A stretch of 64,000 bases of DNA from Leisingera daeponensis (GCF_019801465.1 NZ_JAHVJA010000006.1:1-64000); one strand, 5' to 3'. Positions 7,405 to 17,138 are shown, counted from the stretch's first letter. Notes: generated by a model from the sequence alone, not told the origin. A program made the numbers and translations.

Positions 7405-9435
7405 TCAGCCCGGATTGCCCAGCAGCTGGGTGATGCGGCGCACCGCGACGCGGCGGTTGGCGCGCTCGGCGTTCAGGGTGCTTACGGCCAGGTCGCTTTC
7501 GCCGTAACCCTGCACCACCATGTTTTCCGGTGCCACGCCGAAATACTCGGTCAGCGCCAGCGCCACGGTTTCGGCGCGCCGGTCCGACAGGGCCAGGTTG
7601 TAAGTTGCGGCGCCCACGGCGTCGGTGTGGCCCTCGATCAGGAACACCTCGCCCGGGTTGCGGTCAATCAGCTCGCGCAGGGCGTTGCCCAGGGTCGCCA
7701 GCTCCTCCGCCTCCTGCGGGCGGATCACCGAGGAGCCGGTGTCGAAATTCACCGAATCCACGTTGATCACCGGCGTCAGGCGGCGCACCGCGTCGATGTT
7801 GCGGATCTGCGCCAGCGAGAAGCGGCGGTCCACGGTCTTGGCTTCCTGGGCGGCCAGTGCTGCGGCCAGGTCCTCAGCCGAGACCGCATCGGTGCTGGAG
7901 AAGGCGCGGCGGTTGTCCTGCACCTGCGGCAGCTCATTGACCACCACGCGCTCGGCCTTCTGGGTGTCGTCGAACAGCACCACGCTGCGCCCGTCCGGCA
8001 GCAGTTTGGTGCGGCGCAGCACGCGGCCCTCGGCGGAGCGGATGGTTTCCACCTCAACACCGTTCTCGCGCACCACTACGGTGCGGGTGGAGCCGTCCTG
8101 GAAGCGGTAGGTGGTCACGTTGGAGCCCGGCTGGCGCAGCAGCGCATCATCGTCTTTCAGGACGCGGTACTGGCCGTCCTGCTCGACAATGGCGCGGTCG
8201 CCGGAGTTGGAGACCACCTTGCCGCCGTTGTTGAGCAGCGTTCCGATCGCCAGGGCGCCAAGGCCAAGCAGGGCGTTGCGCTCGCGGGTCGACAGGCCGC
8301 TGTCCTCCTCAGTGGCGGCATTGGCCTGCGGGGCGGGTGCCTGGGCCTCTGCCTGGGCGTTTTCATTGACTTCGGTTTCGAATTCCTCGTCAGAGCTGCG
8401 CGCGGTTTCCTCGGTGACTACTTCTTCGGTCACTTCGGCTTCGCCTTCGGAAACAGCGCCGTCCACGGCTGCCGCGGCGGCGGCAGCGGGCTCGCTGCTT
8501 TCCTCGGCCAGGGCATCAGCCTGGGCCTGGCTGTCCTGTTCAACCAGTTCGGGATTGTCGGTTTCTTCAGCCGTCCCGCCTTGTGACTGGGCAAGGTCCG
8601 CAGCGATCTCCTCGGCGCTGGCGCCTGCGGATGCCTCGCCGCTGCCGTCAGCCTGGGGGTCGGTTTGTACCTCAGCCTCAGCCTGCGCTTCGGCTTCCGC
8701 CTGAGCTTCTGCCTGGGCCTGTTCCTCGGCTGCAGCCTGTGCCGCCGCTTCCGCTTGAGCCTGTTCTGCTGCAGCTTGTTCTTCAGCTGCGGCCTGTTCT
8801 TCTGCCGCTGCCTGCGCGGCTGCTTCTGATTGAGCCTGTTCTGTTGCGGCTTGTGCTTCGGCAACGGCCTTCGCTTCAGCTTCTTCTTGTGCCAACGCCT
8901 CTGCCAGTGCTTGTTCCTCGGCTTCAGCCTGAGCTTCAGCTTCTCCTTGCGCTTCGGCCTCTGCAGGCTGTTCCTGCGCGTCCTGCTGCCCGGCGGTTTC
9001 CGCTGCAGCGTCAGCCTGGGGTTGATCTTCGCTGACTGTTTCGGTTTGGGCTTCCGATACAGCCTCTGCCTGCGCTTCGGCTGCCTGATCAGTGGACACC
9101 GTCACCTCTGCCTCCGCAGCGCCGATGCCTGCCAGAACACTGGCGGACCGCAGATCCGCGGGCAGGGCGGGGTCAAAGGCGCCTTCGCCATAGGACTGAC
9201 AGAATCTTGCGACCTTGCCGCTCTTCTCCTCGACGTCCCGACCGGCCTCCAGCTTTCTCTGCCGCCGTTCCGCACGCTTGCGACAGCGGTCCACGAGATC
9301 GCCGATCTCTGCGGCGGACATCTGGCTGAGGTCAATCTGCTTGCCGCCCTGGTTCTGCGACAGGGCGGGCATCGGGGCCGCCAGCGAGACCATCACTGCC
9401 AGCGCCGTGGATGATTTGAAAATTCCCGGTTTCAT
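7405..9435 (-). CDS. OmpA-domain outer-membrane protein with long Ala/Gln/Glu-rich region
   Basis: I chose the ATG at 9435, preceded by AAGGAA and followed by a signal peptide ending PMPALSQ, giving 676 residues. An upstream in-frame start would add 34 residues with no signal-peptide character. After a short basic segment (CRKRAERRQRKLEAG) comes a low-complexity region, roughly residues 100-360, of imperfect AQAEAEAQAEAE and AAAEEQAAAEEQ repeats. A hydrophobic stretch (NALLGLGALAIGTLLNNG) follows, then a beta-rich segment. The C-terminus (about 550-676) is an OmpA peptidoglycan-binding domain with NFDTGSSVIRP, IEGHTDAVG and LSDRRAETV. The acidic alanine-rich region may span the periplasm or form a coiled coil. 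The gene is monocistronic. Confidence 0.85.
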   Translation of the reverse strand: MKPGIFKSSTALAVMVSLAAPMPALSQNQGGKQIDLSQMSAAEIGDLVDRCRKRAERRQRKLEAGRDVEEKSGKVARFCQSYGEGAFDPALPADLRSASVLAGIGAAEAEVTVSTDQAAEAQAEAVSEAQTETVSEDQPQADAAAETAGQQDAQEQPAEAEAQGEAEAQAEAEEQALAEALAQEEAEAKAVAEAQAATEQAQSEAAAQAAAEEQAAAEEQAAAEQAQAEAAAQAAAEEQAQAEAQAEAEAQAEAEVQTDPQADGSGEASAGASAEEIAADLAQSQGGTAEETDNPELVEQDSQAQADALAEESSEPAAAAAAAVDGAVSEGEAEVTEEVVTEETARSSDEEFETEVNENAQAEAQAPAPQANAATEEDSGLSTRERNALLGLGALAIGTLLNNGGKVVSNSGDRAIVEQDGQYRVLKDDDALLRQPGSNVTTYRFQDGSTRTVVVRENGVEVETIRSAEGRVLRRTKLLPDGRSVVLFDDTQKAERVVVNELPQVQDNRRAFSSTDAVSAEDLAAALAAQEAKTVDRRFSLAQIRNIDAVRRLTPVINVDSVNFDTGSSVIRPQEAEELATLGNALRELIDRNPGEVFLIEGHTDAVGAATYNLALSDRRAETVALALTEYFGVAPENMVVQGYGESDLAVSTLNAERANRRVAVRRITQLLGNPG

Positions 9436-9521
9436 TACGGTTCCTTTCTTGTTCCGGCACATGGCCGCACAAGGGTAACGGATAAGCTCAGAAAAAGTTG
9501 CGCATTGCGCCGCAAAAAGAA

Positions 9522-9547
9522 AAGCCGCCCCGGGCAAGGGGCGGCTT
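9522..9547 (-). terminator. Rho-independent terminator of trpS
   Basis: Stem AAGCCGCCCC / GGGGCGGCTT (10 bp, 6-base loop), followed on the minus strand by TTTTCTTTTT. It lies 33 bases beyond the trpS stop. Confidence 0.85.
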
Positions 9548-9579
9548 GGATCAGGCAGTTATCCGCTGGCGGCTGAGCG

Positions 9580-10608
9580 TCAGACCGCCGGCGGGGGCAC
9601 CATACCGATGATGTCATAGGTCTGCCGCAGGATCGGTGCAGTAATCGCGCGCGCGCGTTCGGCGCCGCGGGCCAGGATCTTGTCGATCTCGTCCTGATGC
9701 TGCATCAGCCGCGCCATCTCAGTAGAGATCGGCGCCAGTTTGGAAACCGCCAGATCCGCCAGCATCGGCTTGAACTCCGAGAATTGGCGGCCGCCGACGT
9801 CGGCCAGGACCTGTTCCACGGTCTGCTCATTCAGCGCGGCGTAAATGTTGATCAGGTTGCGCGCCTCGGAGCGGTCTTCCAGGCCATCCGCTTCGGAGGG
9901 CAGCGCTTCCGGGTCGGTCTTGGCCTTGCGGATCTTCTTGGCGATGGCATCGGCGTCATCGGTCAGGTTGATGCGGCTGGCATCCGAGGGGTCTGATTTC
10001 GACATCTTCTTGGAGCCGTCGCGCAGGGACATGACCCGGGTAGCTGCGCCTTCGATCACCGGCTCAGTCTCCGGGAAGAAGTTGACGCCGTAGTCATGAT
10101 TGAACTTGATAGCGATGTCGCGGGTCAGCTCCAGATGCTGTTTCTGGTCCTCGCCCACGGGCACATGGGTGGCGTGGTAGATCAGAATGTCCGCCGCCAT
10201 CAGCGCCGGGTAGGCCAGCAATCCCAGGGAAGCGTTTTGCTGGTTTTTGCCCGCCTTGTCTTTCCACTGGGTCATCCGCTGCATCCAGCCCATGCGGGCA
10301 ACGCAGTTGAACACCCAGGCCAGCTGCGCGTGCTCGGGAACCTGCGACTGGTTGATCAGGATTGACTCTTCCGGGTTAATGCCTGAGGCGATAAAACCGG
10401 CACAGAGCTCGCGGGTGGATTTCTTCAGATCCGCGGGGTCTTGCCAGACGGTGATCGCATGCAGGTCGACCATGCAGAAGATGGTCTCCATATCTTTGGC
10501 CTGCCAGTCGACGAAGCGCTTCAGTGCACCGAGGTAATTCCCCAAGTGCAGGTTGCCCGAAGGCTGGATCCCCGAAAACACGCGCGGGGTGAAGCTGGTT
10601 TCGCTCAT
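9580..10608 (-). CDS. trpS: Tryptophan-tRNA ligase
   Basis: A 342-residue class I aminoacyl-tRNA synthetase that charges tRNA-Trp. The HIGH-type motif is [11 protein letters not shown] near residue 17 and the KMSKS loop is [10 protein letters not shown] near residue 200; [15 protein letters not shown] is a TrpRS signature. Length and start (ATG at 10608) match bacterial TrpRS. It ends with a strong terminator and is transcribed divergently from the rhomboid-like gene. Confidence 0.97.
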   Translation of the reverse strand: MSETSFTPRVFSGIQPSGNLHLGNYLGALKRFVDWQAKDMETIFCMVDLHAITVWQDPADLKKSTRELCAGFIASGINPEESILINQSQVPEHAQLAWVFNCVARMGWMQRMTQWKDKAGKNQQNASLGLLAYPALMAADILIYHATHVPVGEDQKQHLELTRDIAIKFNHDYGVNFFPETEPVIEGAATRVMSLRDGSKKMSKSDPSDASRINLTDDADAIAKKIRKAKTDPEALPSEADGLEDRSEARNLINIYAALNEQTVEQVLADVGGRQFSEFKPMLADLAVSKLAPISTEMARLMQHQDEIDKILARGAERARAITAPILRQTYDIIGMVPPPAV

Positions 10609-10707
10609 CGCGGAAACTCCCGTCTGGAATTATGCACCATCGTCGCTTACCCATGAGGCCAGGATAGGTCAACAGGCGCGGGGGATTCCGTGCCGCAAGG
10701 AGCCAGG

Positions 10708-11394
10708 ATGAGCAGCCAGCCACATAACGCCCCTGTCAACCCGCTGCCCGCCGCCGTGGTGGCGCTGGTGCTGATCATCATCGGGATAGAGGCGGTGTTC
10801 TCGCTGGGAGCCCGCGGTATCCTCGGCGGGCCGGAGGCAATTGGCTGGCGGCTGGAGGCGGTGCAGTCCTATGCGTTTTCCAGCGATATCTTCTGGTGGA
10901 TGCAGGAAAGCGGGCGCTGGGTACCGGAGCATCTGAAGCGCTTTCTTTCCTATATCTTCGTGCATGGCGCCTTTACCCACGCGCTGTTTGTCTGCGTTTT
11001 TGTGCTGGCGATGGGCAAGATGGTGGGCGAGGTGATGGGCGATCTGGCGATGGTCATCATCTTCCTGCTGTCCGGGGCCGGCGGCGCCTTGGGCTACGCT
11101 CTGCTGGTCACTTCGCCGGTGCCGCTGGTGGGCGGTTTCCCCGCGGTTTACGGGCTGATTGGCGCGTTCACTTTCCTGTTGTGGCGCTCGCTGGCCTCTG
11201 TCGGGGCGCAGCAGAGCCGGGCCTTTTCGCTGATTGCCTTCCTGATGGGCGCGCAATTGCTGTTCGGGCTGCTGTTTGGAGGCCAGAAGGATTGGGTTGC
11301 AGACCTGAGCGGCTTTGCCACCGGCTTCGGGCTTTCGTTCTTCTTGGCGCCGGGCGGCTGGGCACGGATCCGCAACCGCATCCGCCACGATTGA
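10708..11394 (+). CDS. Rhomboid-family membrane protein, catalytic residues apparently lost
   Basis: This 228-residue protein has about six predicted membrane helices and rhomboid features: YIFVHGAFTHALF (the L1/TM2 H-x-x-x-x-H region), VLAMGKMVGEVMG, then AVYGLIGAF in the TM4 position and DWVADLSGFATGF in the TM6 position. In active rhomboids the TM4 motif is GxSG before AxxGL and TM6 carries the catalytic His. Here the corresponding residues read GGFP (Phe144 where Ser is expected) and Asp199 where His is expected. The ATG at 10708 follows AAGGAG; a GTG at 10690 is less likely. It is probably a non-proteolytic rhomboid-like protein. The alignment is by eye. Confidence 0.75.
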   Translation: MSSQPHNAPVNPLPAAVVALVLIIIGIEAVFSLGARGILGGPEAIGWRLEAVQSYAFSSDIFWWMQESGRWVPEHLKRFLSYIFVHGAFTHALFVCVFVLAMGKMVGEVMGDLAMVIIFLLSGAGGALGYALLVTSPVPLVGGFPAVYGLIGAFTFLLWRSLASVGAQQSRAFSLIAFLMGAQLLFGLLFGGQKDWVADLSGFATGFGLSFFLAPGGWARIRNRIRHD

Positions 11395-11540
11395 CACCGG
11401 AGCGCTCAGGGCACCTTTAAGGCGGCATTTCCCAACGGTGGCGAAACTGCTCCGAAGCACGGCAGGCTCCGGCGTAGAAGCGTCTCAGGGGCAGGCCTCA
11501 CCTGAAGGCTTGTTATCCTATGAGGAGCTGGCTTGCGGGA

Positions 11541-13091
11541 TCAGGCCTGTTTCCGGCGGCTGAGAGCGGAGCGGAATTCCGACAGGCGGAAGGCGCCCAG
11601 GGCCTGGCCAACAGTAAAGTAGACCGCGCCGCCCAGCACCACTAGCCCGAGCAGGGACAGGTAACGCCAGTAGTCCAGCGTGAACAGCCAGCCCGCCGTT
11701 TCGGCCACGGTATAAAGCACCGCGCCCATCACGGCAGAAGCGGCCAGGATACGCCAGGCGCGGCGGCGGAAGCGGGTATCGAACCGGGCGTCCTCCCCCA
11801 TGCTGCGGGTGCCGAGCGCCAGCAGAGCCACCATGGCCCAGCCTGCAGCGGAGGCGGCAATGGCGGGGGCGATCCAGCCCAGCACCGGCTTGAGGCCAAA
11901 GGCCAGGGCGGCGTTCACCGCCATCGCCACCAGCGCATAACGGAACGGGGTCCTGGTGTCCTCGCGGGCGAAATAGAGCGGCTGCAGCACCTTTTGCAGC
12001 ATGAAGGCCGGCAGGCCCGCACCATAAATGGCAACCGCGACGGCGATGGCGGCGACATCTTCGGGGCCGGTGGCGCCGCGTTCATAGAGGACCGAGACCA
12101 GCGGCAGCGGCACGGTGATGAAGGCCACGGCGGAAGGCACCGCCAGCAGCAGCGAGAACTCCCCGGCGCGCGAAAGGGCGTCCTGCGAGCCTGCGCCGTC
12201 GCCAGCCCGCAGGCGGCGCGACAGGGCGGGCAGCAGCACAATGCCAACGGCTATGCCCACAACACCCAGCGGCAGCTGGTACAAGCGGTCGGCAATGAAC
12301 AGCCAGCTGGCGGCCTTTTCGATGTCTGAGGCCACGTATTGCCCGACCACCAGGTTGATCTGGGTAACGCCCATGGCCAGCGCGGCAGGCACGGCCACCC
12401 GCACCAGATCGCGCATCTCGCTGTTCCAGCGCGGCAGGCCGGGGCGCAGGGAAACGCCGGCCCTTTCGGCGGCCGCCCAGACCAGCGCCAGCTGGGCCAC
12501 ACCGGCAACCGGGATCGTCCAGACCAGCCAAACCACCACGTCGCCGCCCAGGATCGCTCCGGCCGTCATTGCCGTGCAGGCAAATATATTTAGCAGCACT
12601 GGTGCTGCCGCTGCGGCAGCAAAGCGCCCGGTGGCGTTCAGGACGCCGGAGAACAGGGCTGCCAGTGACATGAACAGGATGTAGGGAAAGACGATGTAGC
12701 CGTATCCCACGGCCAGATCAAATCGTGCATCGCCGACAAAGCCGCCCGCCGTCAGCCACACCAGCCCCGGCATGAACACCATGCCCAGACCAACCAGGGC
12801 AAGAACCGCCGCTGCGAGCAGGTTGAAGGCCTGCTGGGCGTAAGACCGGGCGTCCTCGCCGGCCTCATACCGTTTTGAAAAGGCCGGGACAAAGGCTGCG
12901 TTGAAGGCGCCCTCGGCGAAGAAGCGGCGGAACATGTTGGGCAGGCGGAATGCGACAATAAAGGCGTCCAGCACCGGCCCCGGGCCGATGAAAGCAGCAA
13001 TGAGGATCTCGCGGGCAAACCCCAGCAGACGGCTTGCCAGCGTCCAGAACCCCACGGTCAGGAAACCCGACAGCAATTTGATCGGTTTCAT
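11541..13091 (-). CDS. murJ: Lipid II flippase MurJ
   Basis: A 516-residue multi-pass (about 14 helices) MOP-superfamily protein. The N-terminus carries the MurJ signature: ILIAAFIGPGPVLDAFIVAFRLPNMFRRFFAEGAFNAAFVPAF. MurJ moves undecaprenyl-linked peptidoglycan precursor across the inner membrane. Its start overlaps the glnD stop by four bases, so the two are translationally coupled in an operon PBP-activator - glnD - murJ. The region 11395-11540 downstream, between it and the convergent rhomboid gene, holds nothing I can name. Confidence 0.95.
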   Translation of the reverse strand: MKPIKLLSGFLTVGFWTLASRLLGFAREILIAAFIGPGPVLDAFIVAFRLPNMFRRFFAEGAFNAAFVPAFSKRYEAGEDARSYAQQAFNLLAAAVLALVGLGMVFMPGLVWLTAGGFVGDARFDLAVGYGYIVFPYILFMSLAALFSGVLNATGRFAAAAAAPVLLNIFACTAMTAGAILGGDVVVWLVWTIPVAGVAQLALVWAAAERAGVSLRPGLPRWNSEMRDLVRVAVPAALAMGVTQINLVVGQYVASDIEKAASWLFIADRLYQLPLGVVGIAVGIVLLPALSRRLRAGDGAGSQDALSRAGEFSLLLAVPSAVAFITVPLPLVSVLYERGATGPEDVAAIAVAVAIYGAGLPAFMLQKVLQPLYFAREDTRTPFRYALVAMAVNAALAFGLKPVLGWIAPAIAASAAGWAMVALLALGTRSMGEDARFDTRFRRRAWRILAASAVMGAVLYTVAETAGWLFTLDYWRYLSLLGLVVLGGAVYFTVGQALGAFRLSEFRSALSRRKQA

Positions 13092-15925
13092 GTATCCGCC
13101 CGCTTGGCGCCTTCGGCAATGGCCTCGCGCAGTTTCTTCTCCAGCGTCCGCTGTTTGGATTCCGAGTAGTACTTCAAGCCGAACATGTCCTTAACATAGA
13201 AGGCATCCACCACCTGCTCGCCATAGGTCGCAATCACCGCATTGGCAATATAGACGTTGGCAGAGGCAAGAGTCCGGGCAAGATCATAGAGCAGCCCGGG
13301 CCGGTCGCGGGTATCGACCTCAATGATGGTGTAGATCTCCGACCCCTCGTTGTCGAAAGTGATATGGGTCGGCACCTTGAAGGCTTTCTCGCGCTTCTTG
13401 ATCTTGTCGCGGGATTTCAGCGCGTCGCGGGTGATGACCTCGCCTTTCAGGGTTTTTTCGATCATCTGCTTCAGCCGGTGCAGGCGGATCGGGTCGAAAG
13501 GGTGGCCTTCGCTGTCCTGGATCCAGAAGGCATCGGTCACATATCCGTCCTTGGTTGTGTAGGAGCGTGCATCCACAACGTTGGCCCCGACCAGGGCCAG
13601 TGCACCGGCAATGCGGGCAAATATGCCCGGGTGATCTTCCATCACAAAGCAGGCCCGGGTCGCGTCGCGTTCCACATCCGGATAGAGCCGGATCATCACC
13701 TCACCCGGGTCGCCCTTGGCGGTGTAATCGCGCAGCATTTCAGCAAAATCCACATGCGCGGTCACATGCAACCCGTGCCAGTATGGCGGGTAGTGGCGGG
13801 CGGTTTCGGTCTTGAGATCGGCCTTGGACCAGTCCGGCAGCGCATCGCGCAGGGCCTTCTTGGCCGACGCGCCGCGGTGTTCGCGGTTCAACGCCTCCAT
13901 GCCGCCCTCCAGCGCCGCGCGGGTCTGGCCGTAAAGCGCGCGCAGCAGGGCCGCCTTCCAGTTGTTCCAAGTGTCCGGGCCAACGCCTCGGATGTCGCAG
14001 ACGGTCAGCAGCAACAGCAAGTCCAGCCGTTTCACCGTCTGTACTGCCTTGGCGAAATCGCGCACGGTACGGGGGTCGGCGATGTCGCGTTTCTGCGCCA
14101 TGTCGGACATCAGCAGGTGATAGCGCACCAGCCATTCCACGGTCTCGCATTCCGAGGGTTTCAGGCCCAGCCGCGGCGCGACCTTGCGGGCAATTTGAGC
14201 ACCCAGGATGGAGTGATCCTGCTCGCGGCCCTTGCCGATGTCATGCAGCAGCATTGCAACCATCAGCACCTTGCGGTTGAGCCCCTTGCGCAGGATTTCG
14301 GACGACAGCGGCAGTTCGTCTTCCAATTCGCCGCGTTCGATGGCGGCAAAGTTGGCGATTACCTGGATGGTGTGCTCGTCCACCGTGTAGGAATGATACA
14401 TATTGAACTGCATCATCGCCACGATGGGCTCAAACTCCGGCAGGAAGGCGGACAGCACGCCAAGTTCATTCATGCGCCGGAGCGCGCGTTCCGAATTACC
14501 GTGCTTCAGCAGCAGGTCCAAGAAGATACGCCGGGCTTCCTTGTCGTTGCGCATGTCCTCGTCGATCAGGTGCAGGTTGGCGGTCACCAGGCGCATCGCG
14601 TCCGGGTGAATCAGCATGCCTGTGCGCAGCGCTTCCTCGAAGATCCGCAGCAGGTTCACCCGGTCCTCGAGGAATTCCTTGGGGTCGATCACGTCCAGCC
14701 GGTTATGCACCACCTTGTAGCCGGGCTTGATTCTGGGGCGGCGGCGGAAGATCCGCTCCAGCAGCGGCGCGCCTTTCTGCTGGCTGGCTTCAAGTTTCGT
14801 CAGGAAAATGCGGGTCAGGTCACCGACACGGGTGGCATGGCGGAAATATTCCTGCATGAAGACCTCCACGCCGCGGCGCCCGGCGCGGTCTTCGTATCCC
14901 ATGCGGCTGGCAACTTCGACCTGCAGGTCAAAGGTCAGCTGCTCGGTAGCGCGGCCGGTCGCCAAATGCAAATGCGCGCGCACTGCCCACAGAAAGGTTG
15001 CGGCCTTGGCGAACAGCTCCATTTCCTCGGGGCGGAACAGGCCGAGAGGCACCAGCTCCTCGGCGTCTTGAACCTGATAGAGATACTTTGCGATCCAGAA
15101 CAGCGACTGCAGGTCGCGGAGGCCGCCCTTGCCCTCCTTCACGTTGGGCTCAACCATGTAGCGCTGGCCCTGTTTCAGGTGGCGGGCATCGCGTTCGGCC
15201 AGTTTGGCATCGACGAATTCTTCTGCGTCCTGGGAGAACAGCTCTTTTTTCAGGCGCTTGTCCAGTTCTTTGGCCAGCGGTGCATGGCCTGCCAGGAAAC
15301 GGTGCTCCAGCATCGCGGTACGGATGGTGTAATCCTCTCCGCCCAGCCGGACGCAATCCTTGATGGTCCGGCTGGCATGCCCGACCTTCAGCCTCAGGTC
15401 CCACAGGATGTAGAGCATGGATTCAATCACGCTCTCCGCCCAGGCAGTGATCTTGTAAGGCGTCAGGAACAGCAGGTCGACGTCAGAGGCCGGCGCCATT
15501 TCGCCCCGGCCGTAACCGCCAACTGCCATCACCGCGATCCGTTCGCCCCGGGTCGGGTTCGCCAGGGGGTGCAGCATTTCACTGGCCACAAACAAAGCAG
15601 TGGTGACCAGTCCATCGGTCAAAAAGGTGTAGGAGCGTGTCAGCTCCCGGGCAGCGAAGGGCTGTTCGGCAAAGGCTTCGGCAATAGCGGTGCGCCCGGC
15701 CTTGTTGGCCGCCTTCAGGATCTTGACCGTTTCACTGCGCAGGGCGGCTGGGGCGGTGTCCTCTGCCAGCGCTTTGATCTGCGCGCGGATGCTGACCGCG
15801 TCAAAGATGTCCGCCGGGCCGCAAATCAGCGGACCCAGCGGTTCAGGATGGCCGTTGGCTGATGGCTGCGCCGTCCGGGCGGGTTCAGAAGCCTGCGCCG
15901 GCGAAGCTGCTTGGGGCTGGGTCAA
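13088..15925 (-). CDS. glnD: Bifunctional [protein-PII] uridylyltransferase / uridylyl-removing enzyme GlnD
   Basis: A 945-residue nitrogen-status sensor that uridylylates PII proteins when glutamine is low and removes UMP when it is high. Domains in order are a nucleotidyltransferase with GGYGRGEMAPASDVDLLF (about 134-151), an HD phosphohydrolase with LLHDIGKGREQDHS (about 560) and two C-terminal ACT domains (about 758 with EDHPGIFARIAGAL; about 865 with RDRPGLLYDLARTL) that sense glutamine. The only plausible start is TTG at 15925, overlapping the end of the upstream lipoprotein gene by 41 bases. The first 35 residues are low-complexity and the true start could be a non-standard codon further in. 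Confidence 0.95.
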   Translation of the reverse strand: MTQPQAASPAQASEPARTAQPSANGHPEPLGPLICGPADIFDAVSIRAQIKALAEDTAPAALRSETVKILKAANKAGRTAIAEAFAEQPFAARELTRSYTFLTDGLVTTALFVASEMLHPLANPTRGERIAVMAVGGYGRGEMAPASDVDLLFLTPYKITAWAESVIESMLYILWDLRLKVGHASRTIKDCVRLGGEDYTIRTAMLEHRFLAGHAPLAKELDKRLKKELFSQDAEEFVDAKLAERDARHLKQGQRYMVEPNVKEGKGGLRDLQSLFWIAKYLYQVQDAEELVPLGLFRPEEMELFAKAATFLWAVRAHLHLATGRATEQLTFDLQVEVASRMGYEDRAGRRGVEVFMQEYFRHATRVGDLTRIFLTKLEASQQKGAPLLERIFRRRPRIKPGYKVVHNRLDVIDPKEFLEDRVNLLRIFEEALRTGMLIHPDAMRLVTANLHLIDEDMRNDKEARRIFLDLLLKHGNSERALRRMNELGVLSAFLPEFEPIVAMMQFNMYHSYTVDEHTIQVIANFAAIERGELEDELPLSSEILRKGLNRKVLMVAMLLHDIGKGREQDHSILGAQIARKVAPRLGLKPSECETVEWLVRYHLLMSDMAQKRDIADPRTVRDFAKAVQTVKRLDLLLLLTVCDIRGVGPDTWNNWKAALLRALYGQTRAALEGGMEALNREHRGASAKKALRDALPDWSKADLKTETARHYPPYWHGLHVTAHVDFAEMLRDYTAKGDPGEVMIRLYPDVERDATRACFVMEDHPGIFARIAGALALVGANVVDARSYTTKDGYVTDAFWIQDSEGHPFDPIRLHRLKQMIEKTLKGEVITRDALKSRDKIKKREKAFKVPTHITFDNEGSEIYTIIEVDTRDRPGLLYDLARTLASANVYIANAVIATYGEQVVDAFYVKDMFGLKYYSESKQRTLEKKLREAIAEGAKRADT

Positions 15926-17051
15926 TGATCACGACCTTCTGCTCTTGGATGGTGGCAACTGCCAGGCCGCGCTCATTGGTGCCGTCGGACCGCAGCCGGA
16001 AGATGCCGCCGGCCCCTTGGAAACCTGCGCCTTGGGTCAGGGCACCCGCGGTCAGCGCGTCGGACTTGCCTGCGGCAACCAGAGCGCCGATGGCGGCAAT
16101 GCCATCATAGGCCAGGCTGCCGATGGAATGCGGCGCGGCCCCATAGCTGGCCTGGTAGCGGGCGCTGAACTGCTGGACCTTGCTTTGGTCCGGCAGCGCA
16201 AACCAGCCGCCCTGAACGCCGGGCAGCGAGAGGGTCTGGGGCGGGATGTCCCAGCGGGTCAGGCCGATGTATTGTTTTTCTGCCGGATCGACGCCTGCTT
16301 CCGGCAGCAGCTGCGCCAGCAGCGGCAGTGCGCCGGCCGTGGTCGAAGTCAGGAAGACTGCATCAGCACTTGCTGCTTGGGAGCGGATATTGGGGATCGC
16401 ATTGATCACGCCTTGCTGCGACAGCTCATAGCCAACGCTCCCCGCAATGTTCACACCGCTCTGGCTGGCGGCGCGTTGGATCGCGCTGCGTCCGGCAGTG
16501 CCTGCGGCGTCATTGCCGCCAACAATCAGGATGTTGCGCTTGCCGTTGCGGGCGGCAAAGCTGGTCAGCCGCTGGGCAGTATTGTCAAAGGTCGGTCCCA
16601 GAATGAAGACATTACCGCCTGCAATCGCCGGGTTGTTGGAGAAAGCCAGAACATTCACGCCGCGCTGCCGCGCCGCGATACCCGCGGCATTCGCGGCTTC
16701 GGCGTAAACCGGGCCAAGAATGACGCGGGCGCCGTCGTTCAGCGCCTGCTGCGCTGCGCCGGATGCAACCTCAGGGCTGCCTGCGGTATCATAAACACGC
16801 AGGTCGATCTGCACGCCGTCGAGGTCAGCGATGGCCATCCGGGCAGCATTTTCCAGGCTCTTTGCCAGCACGCTGTCGCCCTGCTGAGCGGACCCGCGCG
16901 GTACCAGCAGCGCCACCGGAACGGGTTTGGAGGTATTGATTGTCGGGCCGGTGCCAACGGCAATCGGATCACAGGCGGTGAGGGCAATGGCGGAAACGGC
17001 TGCGGCGGCTGTCAGTGCCGCCTTGCGGGCGCGTTTGAAAACAGCAAACAT
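15885..17051 (-). CDS. Penicillin-binding protein activator lipoprotein (LpoA-like periplasmic-binding fold)
   Basis: The 388-residue product has a lipoprotein signal with lipobox LTAC (Cys27) followed by Asp, and a periplasmic-binding (ANF/Leu-Ile-Val-type) domain: VPVALLVPRGSAQQGDSVLAKSLENAARMA, VILGPVYAEAANAAG and SIGSLAYDGIAAIG. Proteins of this type are annotated as PBP activators related to the C-terminal half of LpoA, acting at the outer membrane to stimulate peptidoglycan synthases. The lysine/aspartate-rich TPR half of enterobacterial LpoA is absent. It is first in the operon with glnD and murJ and divergent from rsmI. Confidence 0.85.
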   Translation of the reverse strand: MFAVFKRARKAALTAAAAVSAIALTACDPIAVGTGPTINTSKPVPVALLVPRGSAQQGDSVLAKSLENAARMAIADLDGVQIDLRVYDTAGSPEVASGAAQQALNDGARVILGPVYAEAANAAGIAARQRGVNVLAFSNNPAIAGGNVFILGPTFDNTAQRLTSFAARNGKRNILIVGGNDAAGTAGRSAIQRAASQSGVNIAGSVGYELSQQGVINAIPNIRSQAASADAVFLTSTTAGALPLLAQLLPEAGVDPAEKQYIGLTRWDIPPQTLSLPGVQGGWFALPDQSKVQQFSARYQASYGAAPHSIGSLAYDGIAAIGALVAAGKSDALTAGALTQGAGFQGAGGIFRLRSDGTNERGLAVATIQEQKVVIIDPAPSSFAGAGF

Positions 17052-17138
17052 AATGGCTTGAAACTCCGTTCTCCCGGCGCTGCAGCGCCGTGTGGGTTTA
17101 AGGGCGGATCATAAACGACCAAAAAGGCGGGTCCAGCG

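Noticed and set aside
8111-9414. Several open frames on the plus strand across the OmpA-domain gene
   Set aside because: They arise from the alanine/glutamate repeat DNA, which stays open in several frames; no start signals or domains.
13364-15862. Long open frame (832 codons) on the plus strand
   Set aside because: Antisense to glnD along nearly its whole length, with His/Gln-rich sequence typical of shadow frames.
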